A stretch of DNA of 64,000 nucleotides, from positions 78,679 to 142,678 of the forward strand of contig NZ_AUIF01000033.1 of assembly GCF_000423565.1 (NCBI RefSeq). Direction: 5' to 3'. The notes beneath the pieces are model-generated. The model ran no database searches. It was not told where the DNA came from and saw nothing but the letters and a program-made list of their open reading frames with translations. A program made the position numbers and the translations under genes. Source of the DNA: Runella zeae DSM 19591 (GTDB taxonomy: Bacteria; Bacteroidota; Bacteroidia; Cytophagales; Spirosomataceae). Below, piece by piece: positions 19,020-27,992 of this stretch (within the stretch, counting starts at the first letter, position 1; the number at the start of each line of letters is the position of its first letter).

Positions 19020-19171
19020 TCCTCCGTTGCAATCAGGCGCAGTCAATTCGGCTCAAGAAAAGCATAAACGAAATCAAAGTTTTGATAACTGAAGAGCTTA
19101 GTAAATAAGCCCATTATTTGGACTTTCTGAATAAAAGAGATGCTGATTATTTCATTCCTGACCACCCATTT

Positions 19172-19570
19172 CTACCCCAATTTCACCAATTCACGCAGGT
19201 CTTGGTTGCTCAAAATCGCCGAGCCAGGTTTCGCCGTCGGAGACGGTGAGGTTGGTCAATTCGCGTTTGTTTTGGATGAGTCGCACGCCTTAGATAATGA
19301 GCAACAGATCGGCCTCTTGCAGCAATGCCAGACTGCGACCCGGACCGTGGTAAACATGCGGTTTTAGTTCAGGCGCAAACTTGGCTATTTTTTTGGTCCA
19401 GTTGGAGAGCAGCGTCGTGGGTACCACCACCAATCCTTTGTTTTTTTGAACGCGCCTTCCTGCTTCATTTTCAGCAGGGTAGCAATTACCTCAAGGGTTT
19501 TACCCATGGAACCATCTTTTGGAAAACCGTCCCTCTTGACGATGTAGCTGTTTTTGATTAAATCAGGCCG
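19172..19570 (-). pseudogene. Remnant of a SNF2-family helicase
   Basis: No intact frame, but on the minus strand several pieces line up. A degraded Walker A (DGSMGKTLEVIATLLK) around 19510-19465 is followed after a frameshift by GLVVVPTTLLSNWTKKIAKF and LLQEADLLLI. After a stop, a further piece reads RELTNLTVSDGETWLGDF, and after another frameshift NQDLRELVKLG ends at a stop at 19172-19174. These match the ATPase motifs I to Ib and the extreme C-terminus of SNF2 helicases, with the middle missing. The sequence is therefore an internally deleted, frameshifted relic. Exact ends are uncertain. Confidence 0.65.
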
Positions 19571-19832
19571 AAAAGAACTTATTTTTAATCAATTGCTTCA
19601 TTACTGACTTGATGCTGTCATTGCGGTCGCGTTCTTTATCAGGTTGCAGCAAGGTATATTCTTTCAGAATCAGTTCAAAAGTAATCGGTAGGTTGTTGGT
19701 ACGTTTGTAGGCATTGATGCGGGCATTGTCAATAGCACATAAGGCATTGGTCAATTCGATGGAAAATAAAGTTTTAGGCTTAATATTGACAGTGTGAATA
19801 CTTTTCTCTACTTTGACTCTTTTCTTGCCGTC
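19563..19832 (-). pseudogene. Fragment of an unrecognised gene
   Basis: An open stretch of 89 codons on the minus strand, bounded by a stop at 19833-19835 and ending in TGA at 19563. The only internal ATG is at 19754, which would cut off a part that reads like protein (DGKKRVKVEKSIHTVNIKPK). The rest (ALCAIDNARINAYKRTNNLP, FELILKEYTLLQPDKERDRN) looks like a real coding sequence without a start. I do not recognise the family. Its position beside the SNF2 relic suggests a decayed locus. Confidence 0.4.
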
Positions 19833-19880
19833 TTACGGTAAGTTGGTCAAACGTTTATGAAAAAATCAATCTAAAAAAAC

Positions 19881-20486
19881 ATGAAAATTGGAATCGTTGG
19901 AGTTGGCAACATAGGTGGTGCCGTAGCCAAAATTTTTGCCAAAGCAGGTCACAGTGTTATTCTTTCTTGGTCTAGAAACCCCGAAAAATTGCAACAACTT
20001 GCCGCCGAATTGAGTCAGTATCAATCCGTAGAAGTAGGTACGCCTGCCGAAGCTGTTCAGAAGGCTGATGTGGTAGTCTTATCAGCAAAATTTGCAATCA
20101 TGGATGATATGCGCAGTCAAATGGGCGACGTCACGGGCAAAATCATCATTGATACCAACAATCAATATGATATTGTATTGCCCGAAGGCAAAAGCGCCGC
20201 CCAAGAAGTACAGGAGCGTTTTGAAAGCGCTACTATCGTCAAAGCATTCAATACGCTGTATTTTGAGTTTTTACTTTCCAAAGGTTTTGCCTCTCCACGC
20301 TTCATTATTCCAATCTCTGCCGACGACGAGGCGGCCAAAGCCATTGTATCAAAACTCATTGAAGAGGTGGGCTTTGATGTGTATGATTTGGGGGGACTTG
20401 AAAATGTATTTGCGCAAGAGGTGACAGGACCTCTCTACAACAAACTCTTGACAAGAGAACAAGCTGATGCATTGCTAAATGCCTAG
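19881..20486 (+). CDS. NADP-binding F420-reductase-like oxidoreductase
   Basis: 201 residues with a Rossmann glycine motif at the very start (GIVGVGNIGGAVA, 4-16) followed by ILSWSRNPEKL, where the Arg suggests NADP. Later DVVVLSAKFAIMDDM, IIDTNNQYDIVLPEG and VKAFNTLYF are typical of the NADPH-dependent F420 reductase / NADP oxidoreductase superfamily (Pfam F420_oxidored). Most members in non-methanogens are of unknown substrate. It has no partner gene nearby and is followed by a strong hairpin. Confidence 0.8.
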   Translation: MKIGIVGVGNIGGAVAKIFAKAGHSVILSWSRNPEKLQQLAAELSQYQSVEVGTPAEAVQKADVVVLSAKFAIMDDMRSQMGDVTGKIIIDTNNQYDIVLPEGKSAAQEVQERFESATIVKAFNTLYFEFLLSKGFASPRFIIPISADDEAAKAIVSKLIEEVGFDVYDLGGLENVFAQEVTGPLYNKLLTREQADALLNA

Positions 20487-20493
20487 CTACAAA

Positions 20494-20522
20494 CGCTACC
20501 GACGTTTCGAGCGTCGGTAGCG
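20494..20522 (+). terminator. 11-bp hairpin after the oxidoreductase gene
   Basis: CGCTACCGACG (20494-20504) pairs perfectly with 20512-20522 around a 7-base loop, eight bases after the stop codon. There is no long U-run immediately after. Confidence 0.65.
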
Positions 20523-20712
20523 CGTTAGTCTTCTGATATTTTTAGATATTCTTTTCCTCTGTCTGCTTTTTGACAGTCTCCAACATTACGATTTCCCTGT
20601 TTCTCGCTGCTCAATATCCACATCGTTTGTCAGCTAAACCTCAATCTTTGGACATCCTTCAAGAGCACATAAAGCCGCAATGGCTTTGATACATATGCCA
20701 AACACTATCTTT

Positions 20713-20735
20713 GCCTGCGTCCTATGCAGGCTTTT
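20713..20735 (+). terminator. Hairpin followed by T-rich tail
   Basis: GCCTGC (20713-20718) and GCAGGC (20726-20731) flank loop GTCCTAT, followed by TTTTGTTTTT. This is a good intrinsic terminator shape for a rightward transcript, although no gene lies just upstream. Confidence 0.55.
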
Positions 20736-20942
20736 GTTTTTCAGAAAAACTTAATCTATTTGCACTCATATTACCATATTCTGAGAATAAATGCCAAAAT
20801 AGTGGAAAAAGATGCCAATGTATTAAAACTAATTCTTTAGAAAATACTATTTGTTTGCATTCTGTGAATTAAAAAACAATGCACCGAGATAATCTTCCCC
20901 ATTTATCTCAAAAATTTTATTTTAAAGGTTAAAAGTAGATTT

Positions 20943-20973
20943 AAAGCCAATCTGATATTCGGATTGGCTTTTT
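20943..20973 (+). terminator. Intrinsic terminator
   Basis: AAAGCCAATC (20943-20952) pairs with GATTGGCTTT (20962-20971), ending in a T-run. It lies about 100 bases before the sigma-factor promoter and may insulate the PUL from upstream transcription. Confidence 0.65.
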
Positions 20974-21043
20974 AGTAAATAATCCTACCAGAAAGTGAGT
21001 GAGCAATACTAAGATGTTTTCTGTATAAAATCTAACTTTTCCC

Positions 21044-21051
21044 TACTTTTG
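21044..21051 (+). promoter_or_regulatory. -7 promoter box (TACTTTTG) of the ECF sigma gene
   Basis: Exact TAnnTTTG match 28 bases before the GTG start of the sigma factor, with a T-rich -33-like stretch (TGTTTTCTG) about 20 bases further upstream. Confidence 0.55.
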
Positions 21052-21078
21052 TACATTCTATAATCTAATCATAAAACG

Positions 21079-21672
21079 GTGAGCATCGCACAAATAGCTG
21101 ACGAAATCTTATGGCATCGCCTCAAACAAGGTGATAAAGCTGCTTTTTCGGAGCTTTTTGAACGTTATCATGCTTCTCTGACGGTTTACGGAAATTCATT
21201 AATGTCGCATCCAGAAAGAGTGCAGGATTGTGTTCAAGATGTGTTTGTGGATGTGTGGCTATATCGTCACGCGCTTAGCGAAACAGTGGTCGTCAAAGCA
21301 TATCTACTTTCAAGTGTACGCAAACGAATTGCGCGTCTTTATCAGCGGGATAACGTCTTTCGACAAACCACCTCTTTGGAGTCCCTTGAGTTTTTGCTTG
21401 ATTTTTCGGTAGAAGAGCAGTTGATTGCGGATGAAGAAACCGCTACCCAAGTATCACAACTCAACCGCCTTATCAACAACCTCCCTGCACGCCAAAAAGA
21501 AGCGATTTATCTTCGATTTCATCAAGGACTTAGTATTGAACAAATTGGCGAGATGTTAGATATTAATTATCAGTCGGTTACTAATTTGCTTCACCGAGCG
21601 ATTCAGCATCTGCGCAAAGCATGGAAGGGCGATTTGACCCTCCTAGCCCTCTTCATTTATAGAATGCTTTAA
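21079..21672 (+). CDS. ECF-type RNA polymerase sigma factor
   Basis: 197 residues from a GTG start. Region 2 is visible at about 15-60 (FSELFERYHASL, DCVQDVFVDVWLYR) and region 4 at about 137-185 (LPARQKEAIYLRFHQGLSIEQIGEML, SVTNLLHRAIQHLRK). The C-terminus is hydrophobic (LLALFIYRML), as is common for FecI-like sigma factors of this phylum. A FecR-type anti-sigma gene follows 77 bases on, then a SusC with an STN domain. Family knowledge predicts a trans-envelope relay in which substrate binding to SusC releases this sigma factor and switches on the PUL. Confidence 0.93.
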   Translation: MSIAQIADEILWHRLKQGDKAAFSELFERYHASLTVYGNSLMSHPERVQDCVQDVFVDVWLYRHALSETVVVKAYLLSSVRKRIARLYQRDNVFRQTTSLESLEFLLDFSVEEQLIADEETATQVSQLNRLINNLPARQKEAIYLRFHQGLSIEQIGEMLDINYQSVTNLLHRAIQHLRKAWKGDLTLLALFIYRML

Positions 21673-21749
21673 TTTTTTCAAAAAAAAATACCATAAACTG
21701 AGTATCGCCCCCAAAAGCTGTCCTCTCTGTTTCTGAAACCCTTTTTCAG

Positions 21750-22850
21750 ATGCAAAAGCGTGACCAATACCATACCATCGAAGATTTTTTAACGGATATA
21801 TCTTTTCAAAGGTGGATTCGGGAAGGAGAAAACCATGAAAATTGGGTTGAATGGAGCCTCGAAAACACACAACGGGCTAAGTTGGTAGAAGAAGCTCGTT
21901 TGTGGATTTTGGCGACTGCCGTACCTATTCCACCCAAAAATCTTACCCAAACAGCTTTACAAAATACTTGGGATAAAATACAGTTGAAGGAAAAAGAAGC
22001 GGAACCCACTTTTGCCTCTTCTTCTAATAGATTTTGGTGGTGGAGCGCGGCGGCTATTGTGATTGTGGGTTTAGGCATCGGATGGGTATTTTACCAACAA
22101 AACCAAACCAAAGAACCATTGTTGACTTACTCCGAGCTAATCAGTCAGACCGCCGAGGGACTTATCGAACAAACCAACAATACCAATAAGCCACAGCTGA
22201 TTACTCTGTCAGACGGGAGTTCGGTGTTGTTGTATCCTAAGAGTAAACTGAGCTATCCCAGAAGCTTTGCGGGGAGGGAGCGTAAAGTCTTCCTTTTGGG
22301 AGAAGGATTTTTTGAAATTAGTAAAAATCCCCAAAAACCATTTTTGGTTTTCTCAAACGAAGTAGTCACCAAAGTAGTAGGAACGAGCTTTCGCATCAGG
22401 GCATTTTCAAATCAACCAAATATTGAAGTGACTGTCAAAACAGGGCAAGTCAACGTAGCGTCTAATGATTTGATAACCAAGGCAGAAAAGAAAAGTGTGA
22501 CGCTACTCCCCAACGAAGGAATCCGTTTTTTGAGGCAAGCGTTGTCTTTTGAAAAAATGGCTACGCTTCCCAACAAAGATGTATCTGCGCCCTCAACCTA
22601 TGAGATTGAACAAGTCAATTTTGAGTTTTCGGATACGCCCGTTTCCCAAATATTTGCCATCTTAGAAGAAGCGTATTTGCTAGAAATTAATTTCCCCGCA
22701 GAGAAGTTAAAAGACTGCTATCTTACAACTTCTCTGCAAGACCAACCTCTCCCCGAAAAACTCAAAATTATTTGTGAGAGTCTTGGCAAAAATACCCGTT
22801 ATGAAATGAATGGAAATCAGATTATTATTTTATCCAATGGTTGTAACTAA
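21750..22850 (+). CDS. FecR-family anti-sigma factor
   Basis: 366 residues. An N-terminal cytoplasmic part (about 1-90) is followed by one membrane helix (about 92-112, WWSAAAIVIVGLGIGWVFY). The FecR domain follows (LITLSDGSSVLLYPKSKLSYP, VFLLGEGFFEI, EVVTKVVGTSFRIRAF, VTVKTGQVNV). The C-terminus is a short STN-like/DUF4974 domain (FSDTPVSQIFAILEEAYLLEINF, ending LSNGCN). It would hold the upstream sigma factor inactive until it contacts the STN domain of SusC. Downstream, before susC, lies a structured leader. Confidence 0.92.
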   Translation: MQKRDQYHTIEDFLTDISFQRWIREGENHENWVEWSLENTQRAKLVEEARLWILATAVPIPPKNLTQTALQNTWDKIQLKEKEAEPTFASSSNRFWWWSAAAIVIVGLGIGWVFYQQNQTKEPLLTYSELISQTAEGLIEQTNNTNKPQLITLSDGSSVLLYPKSKLSYPRSFAGRERKVFLLGEGFFEISKNPQKPFLVFSNEVVTKVVGTSFRIRAFSNQPNIEVTVKTGQVNVASNDLITKAEKKSVTLLPNEGIRFLRQALSFEKMATLPNKDVSAPSTYEIEQVNFEFSDTPVSQIFAILEEAYLLEINFPAEKLKDCYLTTSLQDQPLPEKLKIICESLGKNTRYEMNGNQIIILSNGCN

Positions 22851-22905
22851 ACCCAAACCCAATCTGCCTATGTATTGATTATTAGAGCTTTATCTAAAAA
22901 CAAAA

Positions 22906-22990
22906 AGCGCCGAAATGCTGCTACATATTCGACGCTCAAAGGTTTCCCCTGCTATGTTTCGTAGACATACCCTCTGTTAAGGGTAAGGGG
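22906..22990 (+). ncRNA. Structured leader between fecR and susC (copy A)
   Basis: First hairpin AGCGCCGAA (22906-22914) with TTCGACGCT (22928-22936), one C-A mismatch. Linker GGTTTCCCCTGCTATGTTTC (22941-22960). Second hairpin TACCCT (22968-22973) with AGGGTA (22980-22985). CCCCT (22946-22950) can pair with AGGGG (22986-22990) around the second hairpin. The same architecture with different bases occurs at 52675-52769 before the other FecR-linked susC, ending 53 bases (here) or about 39 bases (there) before the start codon. Known Rfam identity is not established. Confidence 0.5.
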
Positions 22991-23043
22991 CTTGCTTTTG
23001 CCAATACCACCGTAAATAGTACCAACTAAAACAATTCAAAAGT

Positions 23044-26000
23044 ATGAAAAAAACATTGACCCACAAACGGTTATTGTATAGAATCGTGCAAACGTCCCTT
23101 TTACAAATCTTCATAGCTATTCTTTTTTCGGGCATTACCTTGGCAACTCCCGTCAAAGGGCAAGAAATGCTTGAACGCAAAGTATCTATTCATGTATCTG
23201 ACTTACCCCTTGGGCAAGTTCTCAAATCACTCGAAAAATCGGCACAGGTTAAGTTCTCTTTTAATTCTAGGACTTTGAATTTGAATCAAAATGTTTCGGT
23301 AAATGCGACCAACGAAACACTCACCACTATTTTAACGAAAATTCTTAAACCTTTAAATATTAGCCACATACAGGTCAGCAATCGGATTGTATTAAGAAAA
23401 GAAGAATCTGCTAAAGTAGGCTTGCTAGAAGAGCCTTTACTTCCGACTATCATCTTGCCAGTGGATCAAAGTATTTCGGGTACCGTCACCGACGAAACCG
23501 GAATGGGCCTACCCGGCGTAAGTGTATTGGTGAAAGAGACGGCTTCTACTACCCGACAACGAGGCACTACTACCGACCCTAACGGAAAGTATAAAATCGA
23601 TATTCCTGAAGGCGAGGTGTTTTTGGTTTTTTCTTTTGTAGGATATCTTCCACAAGAGGTTCAAGTGGGTAATCAGACTCAAATCAATGTTTCCCTCAAA
23701 GTTGATACCAAAACCCTCGACGAAGTGGTAGTAACGGCCTTTGGTATCAAACGCGAACAAAAAGCGTTGGGTTATGCTTCGCAAAAAATTGGCGGAGAAC
23801 AACTTTCTTCGGTTGGGAATGCGAGTATTCAAAATTCGCTCCAAGGCAAAGCGGCGGGCGTTCAAGTACGATTGAGTAGCGGTATGCCTGGGCGTCCAGC
23901 TCAAATCAATATCCGGGGTTCTCGTTCCATTACGGGTTCCAACGAGCCTTTGTACGTCATTGATGGTTTGCCAGTAACGGCAGGGAGTCGTTCGATTGAT
24001 TTTAATCCTTCAGATGTCGAATCTATGGACATACTGAAAGGCCCAGCGGCGGCGGCCTTATACGGGGTGAGAGCCTCCAATGGTGTCATTGTAATCACCA
24101 CCAAAAGTGGCAAAAATGCCAGTAGAAAGCCAGTCATTACTTTTGAATCACAATTTGCCCAAGACAAAGTAAGTTTTTTGCCAAAACTTCAATACGAATA
24201 TGCCCAAGGAAACAACGGGGTCTTTGACCAAAATGCGTTGTTTGCCTTTGGCCCTAAAATCAACTCTATCGGTACTTATCCCAATTTGTTGGGCGAAAGC
24301 TTCGTACCGAAATATGGATGATTTTTTTGGGGTAGGAAGTACCTTTAACAACAATCTTGAAATCGCTCAAGGTGGGAGTTTTGGTAACTATGCCATTGGG
24401 ATTGGCCGAACCGACCAAACAGGAGTCATTGACAAGACGGGTTTGCAACGAACCAATGTAAAGTTTAATGGGATGATGACGCCCTTTACAAAATTTAAAA
24501 TTGGGTTTTCGCTCAACTACGCTGATATCAACGTCGATGATTTTCCGGACGAAGCGGGCAATGTGGCTTTTTTCCGAACAGTGTACGAAACACCTGCTTC
24601 TTACAACTTAAAAGGCAAACCTTTTGCAACGGCTACCAATCCTTACCAACAAATTTTGTTTAGGGCGGCTCAAAACAACCCTTATTGGATTCTTGAAAAC
24701 AATTTTAGAAATAGCCGCACGAGCCGCACGTATGGAAACTTATTTTTAGAATATCAGTTGGCTAAAGGCCTAAAAGCTACTTATCGGGTAGGTTTGGATA
24801 ATTTTAACACTAAACTAGAGCGTTATGACGAATTGGGTACGGGTCCGACGGGGAGAACCACCCCGCCAAGCGGAGGGCAATTTGTACTTCAAAACCAACA
24901 AGAAAGCCAGTTGAACTCCAATTTTTTCTTAAGCTACGATACCAATATTACGCCTGATTTGGTACTTAATGCCATCGTGGGAAACGAGCTTTTTGATATA
25001 CGACGCGCCAACAGCTCTACCAATAGTTCCAATTTAGTATCGGGCGATTGGCCCAGCATCGCCAATGGAACTACTATTACCTCAAGCAATAGTAAAAATG
25101 CCCAGAGGGTGGTTGGATTTTATGGCAACCTAAACCTGGGATTCAAGGAGATGCTTTATCTGAACCTCTCGGCTAGAAAAGATTACGCTTCCAATTTACC
25201 TTCTGGCAATCGCTCTTTTTTATATCCTTCGGCGGGTTTGAGTTTTGTGCTCACGGAGGCTGTTCCTTCGTTACAAAATCTATTTACGTTTGCAAAGCTT
25301 CGGGCCAATTATGCAGAAGTGGGGCAGTTGGGACAGCTTTTTGTGAATGGAGTGGGATATTCGGCGGCCAATCCGGGATATCAATTTCCGCTCAATGGAG
25401 TCGCTGGTTTTTTGCCTAGCAGTACGAGCATTAGCCCCACGCTGCGACCCGAAAATACCCGTAGTGTAGAGTTTGGAACAGAATTACGTTTTCTAAAAAA
25501 CCGTATCAGTTTTGATTATACCTATTTTAGAAGTCTTTCGGATGGGCAAATTTTCGGCATTCCGCTGCCACCTTCTACGGGTTTTAGTAGTCAGGTCAAC
25601 AACGCTGGCAAAATGCTCTCGAGAGGACATGAGGTAATGGTACGCATCACGCCTCTCAAAAATCCAAACTTCAATTGGGACCTAAATATCAATTTTTCAA
25701 AATATAAAACCACTATTGAAGAACTACCTGGTGGACTGAGCCGAATCGAACTTTCTAATGCCAGCGGAGCCGTACGACTTGTGGCCGAAAAAGGACAAGT
25801 ATATCCTTCATTCTTTGGGTCAACTTACCAGCTCGACCCTGCTTCGGGGCAGCGCGTGATGAACTCTACCAACGGTTTTCCCTTGGTAAATCCCGTTTCC
25901 CAGATTTTGGGTACTCCTAATCCTGATTTTGAATTCAATTTTATTAACAGCCTTCGTTATAAATCTTTTCAGCTAGGTTTCCAGATTGATTGGCGAAAAG

Positions 26001-26473
26001 GAGGCTTATTTTTCTCGCAACTTCAAGCCGAATCTCGTACACGTGGTTTGTCGGTTGAAACACTCGATAGAGACCAGCAAAAAGTGATACCCGGCAAAAA
26101 AGGAAGATTTGTCAATAGTAATTTGGTCATCGAAGGCGACAACGATATTGCTATTTACAAAACCAATCCCTATTGGGCGGCGGTCAACACCATCACCGCT
26201 GCCAACCTTGATGATGCTTCTTTTGTGCGGTTGAGAGAAGTAAACTTTAGTTATGATTTACCAACAACGGTTTTCAAAAAAATTGGCTTATCAGGCGCAA
26301 GTGTTTTTTTAACAGGACGAAATTTATTCCTGATTACCAAGACATTTGTAGACCCAGAATTAAACATGACCAACACGCTATCGGGCGCAAGTACCGGCAA
26401 CTCAGTAGGTATTGAATGGTACCAACAACCCCAAACCCGCAGCCTTGGCGGAGGTATTCGGTTGAAGTTTTAG
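23044..26473 (+). pseudogene. SusC/RagA TonB-dependent transporter with STN domain, frameshifted
   Basis: Two overlapping frames together make a normal SusC of about 1140 residues. The first (23044-24321) has signal peptide, STN domain (about 45-120, VSIHVSDLPLGQVLKSLEK), carboxypeptidase-D-like domain (about 150-225), SusC box EVVVTAFGIKREQKALGY and plug, then stops at TGA 24319-24321. The second, offset by +1 and open from before 24200 to 26473, carries on with NMDDFFGVGSTFNNN and the barrel to GGIRLKF. The shift lies between 24200 and 24321, probably about 24290-24312, and means one extra base or two lost. Neighbouring susD, sigma and fecR are intact, so either transport is recently lost, frameshifting occurs, or there is a sequencing error. 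Confidence 0.85.
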
Positions 26474-26495
26474 TCCAACTCAAAAAAGATTTTCG

Positions 26496-27929
26496 ATGAA
26501 AAAGACCCTATATTTTGCTACTATTTTGGCTTTGGTCAGCACTGCTTGTTCTGATAGCATTTTAAATAAAATCGATACCAATCCCAACATCATTTCAGAT
26601 GCTCCATTAAATACCCTTTTACCCGCTGCCCAAATGACTACTTTTCAGCGGGTGGTGAGTCCGGTTTCTATTCTTTCAGGCTATACTTCGGAGCATACCA
26701 ATTTTACGGGTGTCAATACCGCTACTAAATTACAAGTAGGCGGTGGCGGCACTATCTGGAACAATGGCTTCTTGGCTATTCGCTATTTCAATGATGTACG
26801 CGACAAAGCGGATAAACTTCAGCGTCCGGGGTATTCGGCCATTGCCGACATCATGTCGGCTTATACCTTGTCTCTTTTGGTGGATGTTTTTGGCGATATT
26901 CCTTACAAAGAAGCAAGTAGAGAGGATATTATCCAACCTAATTTTGATAAAGCCCAAGATTTATATGCCGAGATGCAAAAACTCCTAGATAGCGGCATTC
27001 AAAAATGTGACCAAGCATCGGCTGCTACGAGTCGCCCCGCCAATGACGACCTTGTTTTTAAAGGCAATATGACCTTATGGAAAAAAACAGCTTGGGCACT
27101 GAAAGCCCGTTTGCACAATCGCCTGAGCAATGTTTCGGCGCAAGAAAGCGCCAATCAGGCTATTTTGGCTATCAACAATGCCTTTGCACCTACCGAAAAT
27201 TTTACGGTATCGGCCTATCAAAGCAACCCTGAAAATGCCAATCCTATCGCCAATAATTTCATGAATGCCGCTACGATTGTGATTGCCGACGGTATTGTGA
27301 CCGCCATGAAATCATTCTTGGAACCTAACGAAGAGGTGATAGCAGATCCTAGAGCCAACATTTGGTTTACCAAAATAGGCAACAAAGTAGTTACACCTCC
27401 TACAAGCCGAGGGAATACCGACGTAACCCTCAACGGAACGCTTTATTCCAAACCTTTATATTTACAAAATCGCCCTTCTCCCCTACCCTTACTGACTTAT
27501 CCAGAGCTAAAGTTTATCGAAGCCGAAGCACAATTGCGGCTAGGCGACAAAACAAAAGCCTACGACGCTTATCAAACAGCCGTACGCTCAGCGATGAGCC
27601 AAGCCGCGATTTTCAACGCCGCTGCTACTCTTACAAGTACGCAAATCGACAGCTACCTCGCTCGTCCCAAAGTACTCATGGGAGCCGATAAGCTTACTTT
27701 AAAGGATATCATCAATCAGAAGTATATTTTCTTGTTCATATTCCAAAGTCAGGAAGCGTATAATGACGTCCGTCGTACAGGTCTTATCTCGCTCAACGAC
27801 CCTGATGGCACTGCCAAACGTTTGCCCTATCCCGTGGATGAGATTTCGCGCAATGCCAATGCGCCCCAAGTTTCGGATCAAAACACAGTTTATCAAGACA
27901 ATGCCCGTTTGTTTTGGGCAAAATTGTAA
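26496..27929 (+). CDS. SusD/RagB-like lipoprotein (SusD_2 type)
   Basis: 477 residues. Lipoprotein signal with cysteine at about 18 (ALVSTACSD). The family features of the SusD_2 group are visible: INPN-like IDTNPNIIS, LLPAAQMTTFQ near 45, AYTLSLLVDVFGDIPYKEA near 130, and LTYPELKFIEAEAQLRLGD near 330. The SusC partner lies 22 bases upstream and is frameshifted, so this binding protein may be orphaned. A hairpin follows the gene. Confidence 0.92.
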   Translation: MKKTLYFATILALVSTACSDSILNKIDTNPNIISDAPLNTLLPAAQMTTFQRVVSPVSILSGYTSEHTNFTGVNTATKLQVGGGGTIWNNGFLAIRYFNDVRDKADKLQRPGYSAIADIMSAYTLSLLVDVFGDIPYKEASREDIIQPNFDKAQDLYAEMQKLLDSGIQKCDQASAATSRPANDDLVFKGNMTLWKKTAWALKARLHNRLSNVSAQESANQAILAINNAFAPTENFTVSAYQSNPENANPIANNFMNAATIVIADGIVTAMKSFLEPNEEVIADPRANIWFTKIGNKVVTPPTSRGNTDVTLNGTLYSKPLYLQNRPSPLPLLTYPELKFIEAEAQLRLGDKTKAYDAYQTAVRSAMSQAAIFNAAATLTSTQIDSYLARPKVLMGADKLTLKDIINQKYIFLFIFQSQEAYNDVRRTGLISLNDPDGTAKRLPYPVDEISRNANAPQVSDQNTVYQDNARLFWAKL

Positions 27930-27943
27930 ACAATTGACCTATC

Positions 27944-27976
27944 CACTGGGAAAAGCTTTGAGGGTTTTTCCCAGTG
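27944..27976 (+). terminator. 11-bp hairpin between susD and the first FAD oxidoreductase
   Basis: CACTGGGAAAA (27944-27954) pairs perfectly with TTTTCCCAGTG (27966-27976). It starts 14 bases after the susD stop and may lower downstream expression relative to susC/susD. Confidence 0.6.
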
Positions 27977-27992
27977 AAAACCAATATTACTG

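Larger units (their letters stand above)
20487..21078. other. Hairpin-rich spacer without a recognisable gene
   Basis: 592 bases between the oxidoreductase and the sigma factor. No convincing ORF. It contains four inverted repeats: 20494-20522, 20671-20687 (AAAGCC/GGCTTT), 20713-20731 and 20943-20971, plus the sigma promoter box at 21044. The stretch 20560-20760 could hold a small RNA or a decayed gene, but nothing specific is recognised. Confidence 0.5.

Noticed and set aside
19140..19561. Two rightward ORFs of 75 and 78 codons
   Set aside because: They are reverse-strand images of the decayed SNF2 helicase; their protein sequences have no coding character.
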